This document shows positions 46,301-58,129 of a stretch of 64,000 nucleotides of DNA, in pieces. Every line of letters starts with the position of its first letter. The first letter of the stretch is position 1. The position numbers and the translations under genes were made by a program. This DNA is from Aselliscus stoliczkanus (Eukaryota; Chordata; Mammalia; Chiroptera; Hipposideridae): the NCBI GenBank assembly GCA_033961575.1, contig CM066732.1:55124001-55188000 (forward strand). Reading direction: 5' to 3'. The notes under the pieces were generated by a model, which ran no database searches, was not told the origin of the DNA, and worked only from the letters and a program-made list of their open reading frames with translations.

Positions 46301-46834
46301 GCCCACACAGTGTGTGCAGCGCAGCAGGAGGAGAGGCCGGGGAGGGCGCTTCTGGGAAGGGCACAGCAGTCACCATCCCCTGAGGGCGAGAGCCCCGGTG
46401 GCCCTGGAGGCTGGCCTTCCACCGGGACAGTAAGGTCAGGACCAGGGAGGCTGGCGAGACAGGGATGCCAGGAGCGCCACCTGGGCCAACACCATTCGGG
46501 GACGTGCCGCCTGCAATGTGCCGACTTTGTGTTCATACCTTTAGGGTCTTTGAATGTTTGAAGTGCCTTCCTGTCTGGGAGATCAGCCTTTGAGACTGGG
46601 AGTTTGGGTGGAGGCGACCTCAGGTCCTCAGCTCGGGGATGGACAGCCACGCAAGAAGGTGAGTCTCCAGAGGGCACATTTCCTGGGCTTCCATAAAAAT
46701 GCCCGGTTACAGATCACCTAGTGGGTGGGAGCCCAAATAAGGGGCCACCTCCGCCCTCCCCAGCTTCTGGCCATGTGCAAGGTCACTGAGTCTAGAGGAT
46801 CGGAACAGATGGGGGCACGTCATGTTACCAGGTC
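43314..46834. other. Intergenic, nothing recognised
   Basis: Mixed sequence with an AT-rich TAAT-containing island at 43.79-43.90 kb. Possible decayed L2/MIR tails occur near 45.15 and 46.13 kb (GCCTGGCACACATTAGGCGC). No gene was found. Confidence 0.4.
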
Positions 46835-47150
46835 CTGCAAACACAAATCCACACCCCCATCCTCCCCTACACCCTCGCACACCTACACACCCAGCCATCC
46901 ACACACACACCTACACCTGCCCCCACACCTCACACGCATTCACACACACCCTCATGCACACCCACGGCCACTCACACACAGTTACACACACCCACCCTTA
47001 CACATACACACCTACACCTGCCCGCACAGCCTCATACACACACACCCTTGTACACAGCGACACCCACCCACCCATCCACGCACACACCTACGCCCTCCCA
47101 CACACACTCACACTCACCTTCACACACACTCACCCCCACACACATACCCC
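46835..47150. repeat. CACA/CCCA-rich low-complexity tract
   Basis: About 315 bp dominated by ACAC, CACCC and CACAC words with no fixed period. The strand is strongly asymmetric, with almost no G. Frames through it encode Thr/His/Pro-rich strings and are artefacts. Confidence 0.9.
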
Positions 47151-47224
47151 ACGGGTGTGGAGAACACGAAAGGCTGTGCTGTGGCCCGGTCCCATAGAAC
47201 ACCTTTGTCTCCCTCCCTCTCACA

Positions 47225-47350
47225 CCTGTGACTACTGAGCCGTGTGTCAGGCACTGTGCCAGGGGCCCAGCAGAAAAGTGGCGATCCTGCCTTCATGGAG
47301 CCACAGCCCTGTGGGAGAGACACACGCCAATCAAGTAATCAGACACACAC
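47225..47350 (-). mobile_element. L2 LINE 3' fragment
   Basis: The antisense L2 3' end is recognisable from TGTGTCAGGCACTGTGCCAG, GATCCTGCCTTCATGGAGCC and GTGGGAGAGACACACGCCAA in the expected order. It is ancient and inactive. Confidence 0.65.
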
Positions 47351-50300
47351 CCATCCCCAGTAAGTGGTGACATTGGCTAGGAAGCAAAGAAAGACTCTTG
47401 GTTGAGAAGGACAGGTAACAGGATGTCATCCAACCCAGTTTCAGGAGAGTGGAGCTCAGACAAGATTTAGGAATTGTGTTCTGATATAACAGAGGAAAGT
47501 TACTTCAAAGTCAAAGTGACTGATGACATGTCTGCTCCTCAGGATGTATATGTCGGGAGGAAGTGACACGGTTCTCGTCAGAAAGAGATGGCTGCCCCAT
47601 GTCCTGGGGCTAAAATGCGGTGACACCGGCCTGCCGAGTGGTATGGGGGGGCCGTGCCTGTGCCAACAGAGGGTGGGGGCTTGGCAACGAGTCTGGGGTC
47701 AGAGGAAGATGGGCCCACTTGCTTCACACAATACTGTGCTCGTGCTTGGATGTAGTTACGCATGTATTTATTTGAGTTTCTAGAGTGTCAATGAAATGGG
47801 GTGGGGGGGTGTCCTGGGGATTAGGGGAGAGGTGAAGCCCAAGTTTGGGGACAGGATGCGAGACTTTTAAAGAAGCGAGGAGCCTACGCCTGAGCTTTAA
47901 ATGGCCTGCCGTGCGGAAGCGCAGTGACCCGCCTGCTCCCCAGCCCCAGTCAGCCCTGGGACTCCTGTGCCATCAGCGACACCCCGCCTGAGGTGCCTCC
48001 GGGAAGTGATGCTGCAGGTGGGAGGTGAGAGGGTCTCAGGAAACAGCGTTTGGCTGACTCTGGAAGAGACGCCGGAAGCTCCCGAATTTGGCTGAAGCCG
48101 GAAGTTGGAGTCCGAGGCCCTGGGGCTCTGGGGTAGGATTTTGGACACGTCCCAGGTCACGAGGTTGGGGTTGGGGCTGATGCTGGCTTGCCATCTGGAT
48201 TACATTAAGGTCGAGAACTGTGGATGGAGAACCTCTTTATCTGGTTATACGGCACTCACTGCTACCGCAACGGCTTTAAAATCGGAACACTCGTCAGATA
48301 TTAAAGGGAAAACACCAGGATTCCAGGATTGCTCTAAATGAAACCTTTCATTTAAATCTGAGCATGTTCAGAGCTGGCTCTCACGGCTTAAGCGAGAAAA
48401 AGTGGCTGTCCTGCTGACCCAGCTCTCCTGAAGGGCCGGAGCCATGTGTGACCAGTGTGGGCTGCAGGCTTCCCGGGGTGTGGCCGGGACGCTTGGAAAC
48501 TGCTCGTCTTAAAAGCATCTAAAAACGGTGTCCACAGTGTTCGCACTGAGCCGGGGCAGCCTGTCTGGTCCTACCTGGACTCCTGTGAGCCACTGTGTCT
48601 GGATTTCCGCCCCCAGACCACTTGGGTGGGCTTGTCACGGGCCAGGGTTGGGGTGGCTTCCACCTAGAACCCTGTGACTTACTGTCCCCATGGGGTCCAG
48701 CACACACGGCTTGGAGGGGGCGTCCTTGACAGTTGGAGGGAGGGACGTCGACACAGGCCTTCTCCGCAGACACCAGGAGCAGTTCCCTTCCCGAGTCATG
48801 GAAACCGAGGCCAGCTACCTACGGACATTGTCCATTTCCCTGGAGTGGGGGGATTCGCCATGCTTCAGAGGGCAACTCGTGGGCATCTGCCCTCAGAGAG
48901 CTTGAAATCTGGGGGGAGGCCAGTGACAATCCAAGGGTGGAGGTCACCGAGCCAGGGGCCTGGGCTTCCAGGCTACAATGACCCTCTCCCTGGTTTCCAT
49001 TCTGGGGTCCTTTCTGTGTACCCCTTTCCTAAGGATGGTATTTCTGAGGTCCCCAGTGAACATTCGACTCATTAAGGCTTCTTAATTCCCACATTAATCA
49101 TCGCTGGCAGGGCCTGTAGCCCACACCTCACCTTATTACACCTGTAGTTATGGGCAGTAACTTGCCCCTTATCACAGCATTCAGCACCAGCCATTAAACT
49201 CGAGGCAGGGAATGATGACTTCACCCCAAACCCACGCACCCCAGGCACGTTTCCACGCATGTGCTCACGCCACGCCAGCCCAGCCCCAGAACAGCCCATT
49301 GCAGCCCCCCGGGGGCCTGGGCCGCCCTGGGCGCCTTTGCTGGGCAGTCACTCGTCATTACTGACCGCAGGGTGCAGTGACGTCCGCGTCTCCTTTGGTA
49401 TTGGCGTTAGCTAGCATTTCAATAGACAAAGCCTGAGCTACTGCTGTCATTCCCCCTCTCGCCGAAGGACTCCTTTTCCCTGTAGACCTGCAGTCAGGCC
49501 AAAGCCTGGTTTGTTTAGCTTCGGGCTAAATACACCCCACATGAAGCAGGGCAGTCGCCTAATTTTTTCAGTGAAAGCCGGTGCCAGTCAAAGACCGTGC
49601 CCGCTACTCACTCTTAAGAGGCATCGGAGCTGGACGAACACGGGACTCAGCCTCGCAGCCCAGGTGCCACGTGCAGTCATGGACGGAACCAAATCAAGGG
49701 TGTGCCCAACGCCTGTGACCCACCGGGGAGGGTCTGCTTCCTTTGGGGGGCCTTACGCCTCCAACAACAAGGAAGCTGTCCTGGTTTTCATCGGTAGAAT
49801 TTCCTAAAGGTTTTATTTAAACTCTGACTATGAACACTGCCCGGCCGTGCAGGGTACAGGACTTCTGACAAATTTGGTGGCTTCCGTTTTGAGTCCACTG
49901 TGGAAAGCGTCAGGAGCAAATGGGAACCGGCAGGGGCTCCTGGGGCTGTGGGGACGGTGCGGGCCGGAGGCGAGTGAGCGGCGTCTGGGCTGGGAGACAG
50001 AACCGTGCTCTCCCAGGAAGGAGTTAACAGAAGGAAATAAAATCAGATATGTGTAGCCTCCAGACGTCCATTAAAGTGCCGAACGCTGTTTTCTATCACA
50101 GATTATATGCCAGATGTTCCAAGCATCTCTAATCATTGCAGATGTAATGGAGTAGAATGCCTCACTTGGTGAGTTTACTGGCATTAATCCTACATACTGC
50201 ACAAGGGAGAAGATTTTAAATATATGATTATATCTCATTAATACTCAGGTTTTATTTCCTTTCAATGGAACGGGACTTGTTACCGTGTGCTGCGTGTTTT

Positions 50301-53300
50301 CTTTTGGCGTTTGGCCCTGGCGTGATCCTGCGTGCGTTCAACGTGCGACCGCGCTAACCTGGGTGCAGGAAAGCACCGGGGACCGCCCGCCACCACCCAG
50401 AGTCACTCTTGTATGCATGACATGTTTTCATACTGTAAATGGATACGCGGGACTCAACCGCATACTTTCTGAGACGCAACGCGGGTTTTCTTCACGCCGG
50501 AAATATTTGTATTTCTTAATTTGAAAGGAAATTGCCTGTGCGCTGCCTCTTTACTGCATGTCGGGAGAAGGGGCACCCTGGGCTGGCGGGGCGGGCACTC
50601 GTGCTCGTGGGAGCCAGCATCCTACATCCGCTTGGAGCCCACATCCTATTCTCGCACGCCCTGGCAGGAGTCACCCACGGACTTAAAACATACCCCCAGG
50701 ATGGCTGCGATCAGAACGCACCTCCGGGGGCTGCCAGAGTGAGGAATAGAAGCCCCCCTTCTGAGCACCCCCAGGCCTGCTCCCCCAAACAAAACCCTCT
50801 AAGTTGCTTTGTGACGGTGAGCGCTGGCACCAAGCTGCCCGCGGTGCTGCTGCCAGCCTCCTTCTTGCTGATGCTCCTCACGGCACGTCTCCACCCGCCC
50901 TCCCGGTCCCCCTGCCTTGTCCCCTGAGCTGGGATCCTCTGAGGGTTCCCCGGCTGGGTCCAGGCTGGCCCTGAGCTAGGCGGCTGCCTACACCTGAGCA
51001 GGCAGGCTGAGTCTGCAGGAACCTGCTTTTTCTCCGGAGATCTCTGCAGTCACATACGATGACTTACCGGGTTAGTGTGGGGACCCCCACACAGGGCGGT
51101 GGCCACCCTGGTCACTGAGTCTCCCGTGCCAAGTACAGTGCCTGACATGGGGCTCTTCAGTGAGAGAACAGAAGGATAAATTACTGGAGAGTGAAGGCCT
51201 TTGGGAAGAGCTGGGTGTGGCCGACAATTTAATGCAACGTCCTTAGCTATCAGTTTGGCTTGGGAGAGTGTTTGATGGCTTCTGCTGTAATGAGGTTGAC
51301 GAGACAGATGACCGCTGCCAGGAATTCAGCAAAGGCCGGGGCGATGGGAGGTGACGGCTGTGTCAGACCCTGGGTGCGAGCGGTGGTGTTCATGCCTTGG
51401 GGATGAAACGATGCTGGGCGGGGGGCCTGGAAAAGTGCAGCCGGGCTGAGGAGGCAGAAGGCGCCGGAGGAAGCTCCCGCAGATCACGGAGGGCCCCAGG
51501 GAGGCGCTGGGGGGCAGGGCTGCGCGGACGGTGAACGGGCGGAGGCCCAGGGCCCCTGGGGCCTCTGAGAGGAGGCCGGCGCCCGAGGCTCGGCTCGCTT
51601 CTGGTTTTGTTTGTTTGTTTTATTATTATTTTCTTAATACTTACGTGATTTCTGGATCCTGCCAACTGGATATACGGTTTCATCTCTCTCCCCCCCAGTC
51701 CTTGTGGGACACTAAAACCAACAGGAAAAATCCGGAGTGTTTTCCTCCTGAGAGACAGAGCGAACACGCGCAGACCTCGGGCGCTCTGTGGACAGAGTCC
51801 ACGTTCGAATAAAGAAGGGGTGGGGCGGGCAGGCTGGGGGCGGGGAGGCGCGGGCGGGCGCTGCTCTTCCTTTTCCAGACTGTTTCGGAATCCTGGGAAG
51901 CCAGGACTCGGTGCCCAGGAGAGGGTCCCAGGCTGGGGGACAGCTAGCGCTGGACCAGGGCCCGGGGAAGCGGGCAGGCGAGCAAGACAGGCCAATCCCA
52001 ACGGGGACGCCCCCAGGATGCTCCCGGCTGTCCCCCGGGGCCAGTGTTTAGTGTCTGAGGACCCCGAGCCGAGAGGGCAGGAAGGACCAGCAGGGGCCAG
52101 AGCGCAGGGCTGAGGCTAGACACCTCGCCTCCACGCCTGCCGCCTTGCCTCTGACGTTCCCTTTGCCCCTGCACAGCCCGGGGACAGCTGGGCGGGGCTG
52201 GTGGCTTCAGTCGGCGATGCCATTTTGTCCGTGTGGCTATTTAGTGTCCCATCCATGGGGGATGGTCTCTGGTGAGCGTTGAAACAACACGAAGATCTTC
52301 ATTCTCTCTCTCACGTGCCAGTCACGTCTCTACCCAGCCCGTGTCCCGGACCTGGGTTTTAAGGTGCAGGTTGTACTATTACTGAGGCGGTGAGGCCAGC
52401 AGACCAAGAGACGACGGCCATTGGAAAGGTAGTTGTTACTCCCAGTTCCAAGGGGAGGGGGCGTCAGGCCTGGCAGGGCCACACGGGGAGGGAGGCACCG
52501 GGTGGGGCAGGGGGCAGGAAGGGGCGAGGTGTAGGGGTGGCGCGGTGCTCTCCTTGGGGGCCAGGCCGGCTCAGCTGGTTCGGGGCGGCTCCTCTGAGCT
52601 CCCTCAGCAGACTCCAGAGTGCAGGGGCGTCTGGACTGGCTGTGCCTGGCCCCGGAGTGATGCGAGCAGCATGGGCCCCGAGTGTAAGGGACCCTGAGAG
52701 CCCACACAGGAGGCTGGGGCTACAGGCTGGGGATTGGTTGATTTGCATATGAAAAGCTTGCCCACAGGGCGATTGTTGGCTGTCTCTAGGAGTTAGTTCA
52801 CCCTGGGAAGAGGCCCTCTCTCAGTCAGCAAGAGCAAAGCTCTCCTCTCACGTCAAAGCATCGGAAAGTACAGACTCTCTCTATAAATATATCCATGAAT
52901 ACACCACCTGCGCATGTTTCAGGCTCCTGGCCCCCTGGCCTGGCCACTTGCCGCTGCCCACGAATCTGTACGTGTTCCAATCCTGGGTGACTTCTTTGCC
53001 CAAAGTGCATGGCCCGGAGTAGTGCCCTGGGCTGGCCCTGGGCTGGCCAGAAGAAGCCCCCTCACCACTGTCTTTCAAGGTCACTCCTGAGGAGGGCTAT
53101 ACTGCAGCTGCTGGCCATTTAATCTTTAATCCCCCTCTGAGAGGAACCGTCTGTGAGCCAAGCCTGGGCTTTTTATTCCTGTCAGGTGGCCAGAGGAACC
53201 CCCAAAGTCATACGGCGAGCTGCAGGAGCAGACATGCGTGATGAGACACGTGGAGGTCAAAGCCCCCTGCTCCTGCACCACTGTGTCCCCGGCCCCACTG

Positions 53301-53559
53301 TGCCTGGCTCTGGGTTAGCCCCTGCCACCTTCCTGGGATCACTGCTGGACCAACTGACACTGCGAGAGGGTGCACAGGGCAGAGCCCCACCCGTGGGACC
53401 CCACGGTCAGGCACGCCTTGTGTCCGGGCCCAGTGGTTACACAGGCCCGTGTTCTGCAGAAGGCTTGGTCTGCCATAGGTGGTGCAGCCTCTGTCCGAAA
53501 CTCTGGGCACCTCCACTGTGACTCTTCCTTTGGGCTTTGCCATCAAGCCCACCAGTATC
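47351..53559. other. Intergenic, mostly unassigned
   Basis: A short antisense L2-like piece lies at about 48885-48930 (CATCTGCCCTCAGAGAGCTT). An AT-rich island lies at 50.06-50.28 kb, and a CpG-containing stretch at about 51.4-52.1 kb carries a 203-residue minus-strand chance frame. No gene was recognised. Confidence 0.4.
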
Positions 53560-55782
53560 GTCTTTTGTCACCAACACCTTCTTAAGCTTTGGGTTCTCTG
53601 AGGTCATGGGGCCCAGTAATAGGGCTCCTTGTGCCCCTGCCCAGGCCTGCTGCTGGGCCTTTCTCTCTGGACCCCATTCAAGGCTCATGGAAAATGTAAA
53701 GACTCTAGAACAAGGCACTGTGCTTTGCTCTTCATGGTGGGAGGCAAACTTCATCTCTTACGATTGAAGGGACGTCCTGTCATGCCCTTACCACGGAACT
53801 CCTGCAAATGTTACCGACACGGACGTGCCCTGCGCCCTGCAGGGGTGCCCCCGGAGCACAGGCGCGTTACAGAAGCCCCAAGGCCTGTATCACCACCCCG
53901 GGTGGGGGTGCTAGTAGGGCGCCTAGGAAACCTGTCGGTGTAAATACTGTCCGCCCCAGAGCGCGTCTCGTCCTTTCCTGACTGTGGTAGACAGTAATCA
54001 GGCCCCAGATCACAGGCTGTGTACCCTGTCCCCAGGCTGTGGCAACCCTCTCCGGAGGGGATGCCGCACCTGGTGTGGGAACCGCAAGTGGGGCAACTGC
54101 TGGGCTTAGTCTGCTGAGTCCATTGTCACCTGCCAGGTTCTCTCCGGTTCTGTGCAGGGGCTACCCCAGTGAAGTAAATGGAGAGGTGGTAGCAGCCACC
54201 ATCCTCGCATCCCTTAGCTCTGTGGAGAAGCATTAATTTTTGTCATCTCCATGGGACACAATATTGTTTATTTTCTGTCTTGATTCGGTGGGGGGACAAT
54301 TGCAGAAGCTTTACTTGGCTACCCCCGTTAGAGCAGCTCTTACTCCAGAGCTCAGTGTATCCATATTGGGCCCGTTTAGAGAACTGGGGACATGGCCACA
54401 GGCTGTGAATCCAGTGTAGCCATGGACCCCACCAATGGCGCGTGTCTCCTACGCCTCCCTCCACCAGCGGACTGGCTAACTCTGTGGGTCTCAGGGGTCC
54501 AGTTCCACTCAATCCCTGTGTCCAGCCGTCCAGAATGTGGGACGTCTGCTCTTCTGGGAAGGACTCAGGGAAGTCCCCGCCTCGTGGGGTCACGACTTCG
54601 TCTCCGTTCAGTGGGCTCCGGGTCTGAGAAGGGGGCAGGGAGCCTTGACGTTGTACTGGGGAGACTGCCCCGGCCCCTGGCACCTGTCTGATTCGCTCTG
54701 ATGCTATGAGGTGAGCAGTGCGCTGGGTGGTTGCTCTGCTCCCCTGCCCCCCGCGTCACGGCGTTCCATTAACCACCCCGTAGCCCTGCAGGTTGGGCCT
54801 GACTTGGCCACCTACTCCAGTCTCTGCGTCCTCTCGGCTCCTTACAGGTAAGTGCCACACTGTGACCCTTCCTCTGTTGTTTCGGTTTCCTTGTCCCACT
54901 GCCCAGCCCTGTAATGGCGTCCTCCACCGCCAGCTATAGCCCAGAGAGCAGAGTCCCACTAACCTTCACAGTGGGCAGCGCCCCTCTCACCAGACTGTCC
55001 GCGAACTTGTCCGGGCAGCATAAGCGTGTGGGTCTGTGGCCTGACAGCCCCTATCCGTTCCAGCATGCCTACTTCTGAGAGCCTTTTAATCCCTTTCCCA
55101 CTCTCTGCCATGGCGATTCTCGCATTTCAACCTCATCTAGGATGGGTCTCTGCTTCCTCCACACTTCTAGGAGACATCTTAGTAGCACACCTCTCCATCT
55201 CCTTGGGTTCTCGCCAAGGTTTGAAATCCTGCCTTCCGAAAGACTGCACTCCCAAATTGACAGACGGTGTCTAGTTGAACCCACTGCTTTGGCTCCCTTG
55301 CTCACACATGGTCCGTGTCCACCCCGGGTGTAGCCTACTGGCTCCTGCCGCTATGTGCTGGGAAGTCCTGCGGTGCCTTCAGGGCACGGCCCTTTTCCTC
55401 TCTTATCAGACCCAGCACGGCCCCAGCTGGGTTTTGCTGTGATTTAACTCTAGTGTGGGAGTGGGAGAAGCAGAGAGAGATCAGTGTTGCGGGGCACGTG
55501 TCTCGTGGTCTGGGAGAGGGCTGCTTTGCCCGAAAGCAAGGGGAGGCCCAGTCTTCACAGGGAGGGACCGCTGTGTTTGCAAGGTCAAAGGGTTCTGGGG
55601 AAGGTGGGTGTTGACGATTTTCCAAGGCATTCCTCTGATGTCCCCATCCTAGTGTCAAGGTCCAATTTTTTTACCCAACTAGGGCCTAATGTTGGCACAG
55701 AGACATGCCAAGTTGGGGAGTGGGCATCTGACCCACGGGCTCAGGTACTCTGCCCTCCTGCTGTGAGAGGCAAGGGCTTTGC
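53560..55782. other. Unassigned; possibly very old transposon-derived sequence
   Basis: The composition and phrasing (for example around 55130-55450 and 55630-55780) remind me of antisense internal sequence of old mammalian retroelements, perhaps MaLR/ERVL-like. I cannot name a family or identify LTRs or coding motifs. Numerous stops interrupt both strands. It is reported as a possibility only. Confidence 0.2.
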
Positions 55783-55794
55783 TGCACGTCTTTT

Positions 55795-58117
55795 ATTTCT
55801 TTTAAGATTTTTAGTAAAATATAGCTAACATACAATATTGTATGAGTTTCAGGGGGACACCATAGTTGTTCAACATTATTAACAGACCTAGAGAAGTGAT
55901 CACTATGAGAAGTCCAGCAACCGTCTGGCACCGTCCCACATTATCACAGTATTATTGACTATATTCCCGATGCTGTATGTTACATCCCCATGACTTGTTT
56001 TATGCCTGGAAATTTGGATCTCTTATTCCCCTTCACCTTTCTCCCCCTTTTTCAATTTTTCTATTCCAGTTGATATTCAATATTATTTTATAATTTCAGG
56101 TGTACAGCATAGCGGTTAGACATTTACATATTTAAGAAGTGATCCCCCTGACTAGTCTAGCACCCACCTGGCACCATACATACTTATTACCCATCATTGA
56201 CTATATTCTCTGTGCTTTACATCCCCATAAGTATTTTGTAACTACCAATTTGTACTTCTTAATCCCTTCCCTTTTTTAACTCATTCTCAACCCCACTCCT
56301 ATCTATCACCCCAATAAATCTAGTACCCACATGACACCATGCATAGCTTTTACAATATTACTGACTGTATTCCTTATGCTATACCCTACATCCCCATGAT
56401 TACTGTGTAACAACAAATTTGTACTTCTTAATCCCTTCGCTTTTTCCACCCACCCTCAAATCCCCCTCCTATTTGGCAACCATCAAAATGTTCTCTATAT
56501 CTATGAGTCTGTTTCTATTTTGTTTGTTAATTTTGTTCTTTAGATTCCACATGTAAGTGATACCTCATTGCATCTGTCTTTCTATCTGACATACTCCACT
56601 CAGCACAATACCCTCCAGGTCCATCCATGTCACCACAGATGGCAAGAACCCATTCCCTTCCCTGGCCGAGCAATATTCCACTGTGTATATGTACCACCTC
56701 CTCTTCATCATTCTTCCATCAGTGGACACCCAGGCTGCCTCCACATCTTGGCCACTGCAAACAATGCTGCAATGAACATATGGATGCACATGTCCCCTTG
56801 AAATAGTATTTGGGTCTCTTCAAATAAATACCCAGAAGTGGGATTACTGGGTCCTTCTTTGTCTCTTGATATAGCCTTTGTTTTAAAGTTTATTTTGTCT
56901 GGTATAAGTATTGCTACCACAGCATTTTTTTTTTTCATTTTCATGAAGTAATTTTTTCCCATCCCTTTACTTTCTGTCTCTGTGTGTCTTTCAATCTTTC
57001 ATCTGAAATGAGTCTCTTTTGTAGGCAGCATATATAAGGGTTTTGTTTTCTTATTCACTGAGTGGGATTCTCCCCAGCAGCCCTGGTGCCTATGAGACCA
57101 CCCTTTGTGTGTGCTGCTTGTGGGGCTAACTGGGTGGTGCTCTGCTGTGGTCTGAAGCCAGCCTCCAACTGTGTTGGTTCTTCTCAGGTGCAGGCCCAGG
57201 TCACCTACTGCCTGTGACCGGCTGGGGAGTACCTGGTAGCTACGAAGTGATCCACAGTTGTCCCCTGCCTGTGCTCTACCTGGAGGCATGTGGCAGAGGC
57301 CACACTGTGAACCGAGGACGGCTTCCACCTGTACTGGGTCTGGGGTAGCGCCACACAAAGCCCGGACACCCTGAGGCCAGCCGCTGATAAAGCTTTGTCT
57401 AGGAGGACAGGTTAGGTGGGGCGGGGTCCCAGTTAATCAGCAGGGCAGAGCCCCGGAGCTCACCAGACCAATCAGATTGAGATTGGGTCAGAAGCGTAGG
57501 GGTGGGATCACAGGAGAGATGGCGCCTGCCGGCTGCAGAGAAGCAGGACCTCACACAGGCAGAATGGAGACTGTCCTCTTGCCCTGGCCACGAAGCCGCA
57601 CACCTCAGTCTGCTCCCCATAAGCCTCTGACACCTCCCAAGTCACTGTCCCTTCTCTGGAGCCCAAGGTGAGTTCCTGCGAGCAAATTTGTGCACGGGCT
57701 GTTTAAGAGGAGGACACCTGGGTTTGCCGCCGCCCTCCGTCCCACCGGGTGGTCAGAATCCCCACTGGTTTTCACAGCCAGATGTTGTGGGGGCTCCTCT
57801 TCCTGGTACCAGTGCTCTGGGCTGGGGAGGCCGGTGTGGGGGGCTGGGGCCCCTCATTCCTATGGGGGTAACGTCGTGGCCGGGATCTCCCACCTGATGC
57901 TCATCCACCGCACACAGGTGTGGGGCCCGTTTGGCGTCTCTGCTCCTCCTACGAGACTCGGCGTGGCTTCTTTACAGCCTTAGTTATAGGGCTTCTGTTT
58001 GTCTGGGCTTCAGATGGTTCTCCAGGCTGATTGTTCTGTAATTTAGCTGTAATTCTAACATAGTCACGGAAGACACGGGCACAGTGGCTATCTGCCCCGC
58101 CATCTTGGACCCCCCTT
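55795..58117 (-). mobile_element. Internally deleted L1 retaining both ends
   Basis: Read on the minus strand, the element starts at about 58117 with an L1-type 5' end that includes a YY1-like CCAAGATGGCGG (58097-58108). About 1.05 kb of 5' UTR-like sequence follows. At about 57055 it passes straight into ORF2 endonuclease sequence (KETHF-like motif, then VAILIPDKINFKTK and RDKEG). At about 56852 it jumps to the ORF2 C-terminus (MFIAALF, YIYTVEYCSA, TWMDLEG motifs). The 3' UTR then runs to about 55795. ORF1 and roughly 1,100 ORF2 codons are missing. Imperfect 12-bp flanking repeats (TGCACGTCTTTT at 55783-55794 and TGTGCGTGTTTT at 58118-58129, 9 of 12 identical) are a plausible target-site duplication. 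The copy cannot mobilise itself. Confidence 0.75.
55807..56455 (-). repeat. Three diverged tandem subunits in the L1 3' UTR
   Basis: Three consecutive blocks (about 55807-56060, 56070-56280 and 56310-56455) share the same order of words. These are CTAGCACCCACCTGGCACCATAC-like, then TGACTATATTC, then ACATCCCCATGA, then TACTTCTTAATCCCTT and a pyrimidine-rich end. They look like ancient tandem duplications within the L1 3' UTR and not independent insertions. Confidence 0.6.
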
Positions 58118-58129
58118 TGTGCGTGTTTT

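Noticed and set aside
46725..47238. Thr/His/Pro-rich open frames
   Set aside because: They are translations of the CACA/CCCA low-complexity tract.
56565..57358. Minus-strand frames as host genes
   Set aside because: Motifs identify them as fragments of L1 ORF2 and 5' UTR in an internally deleted element.
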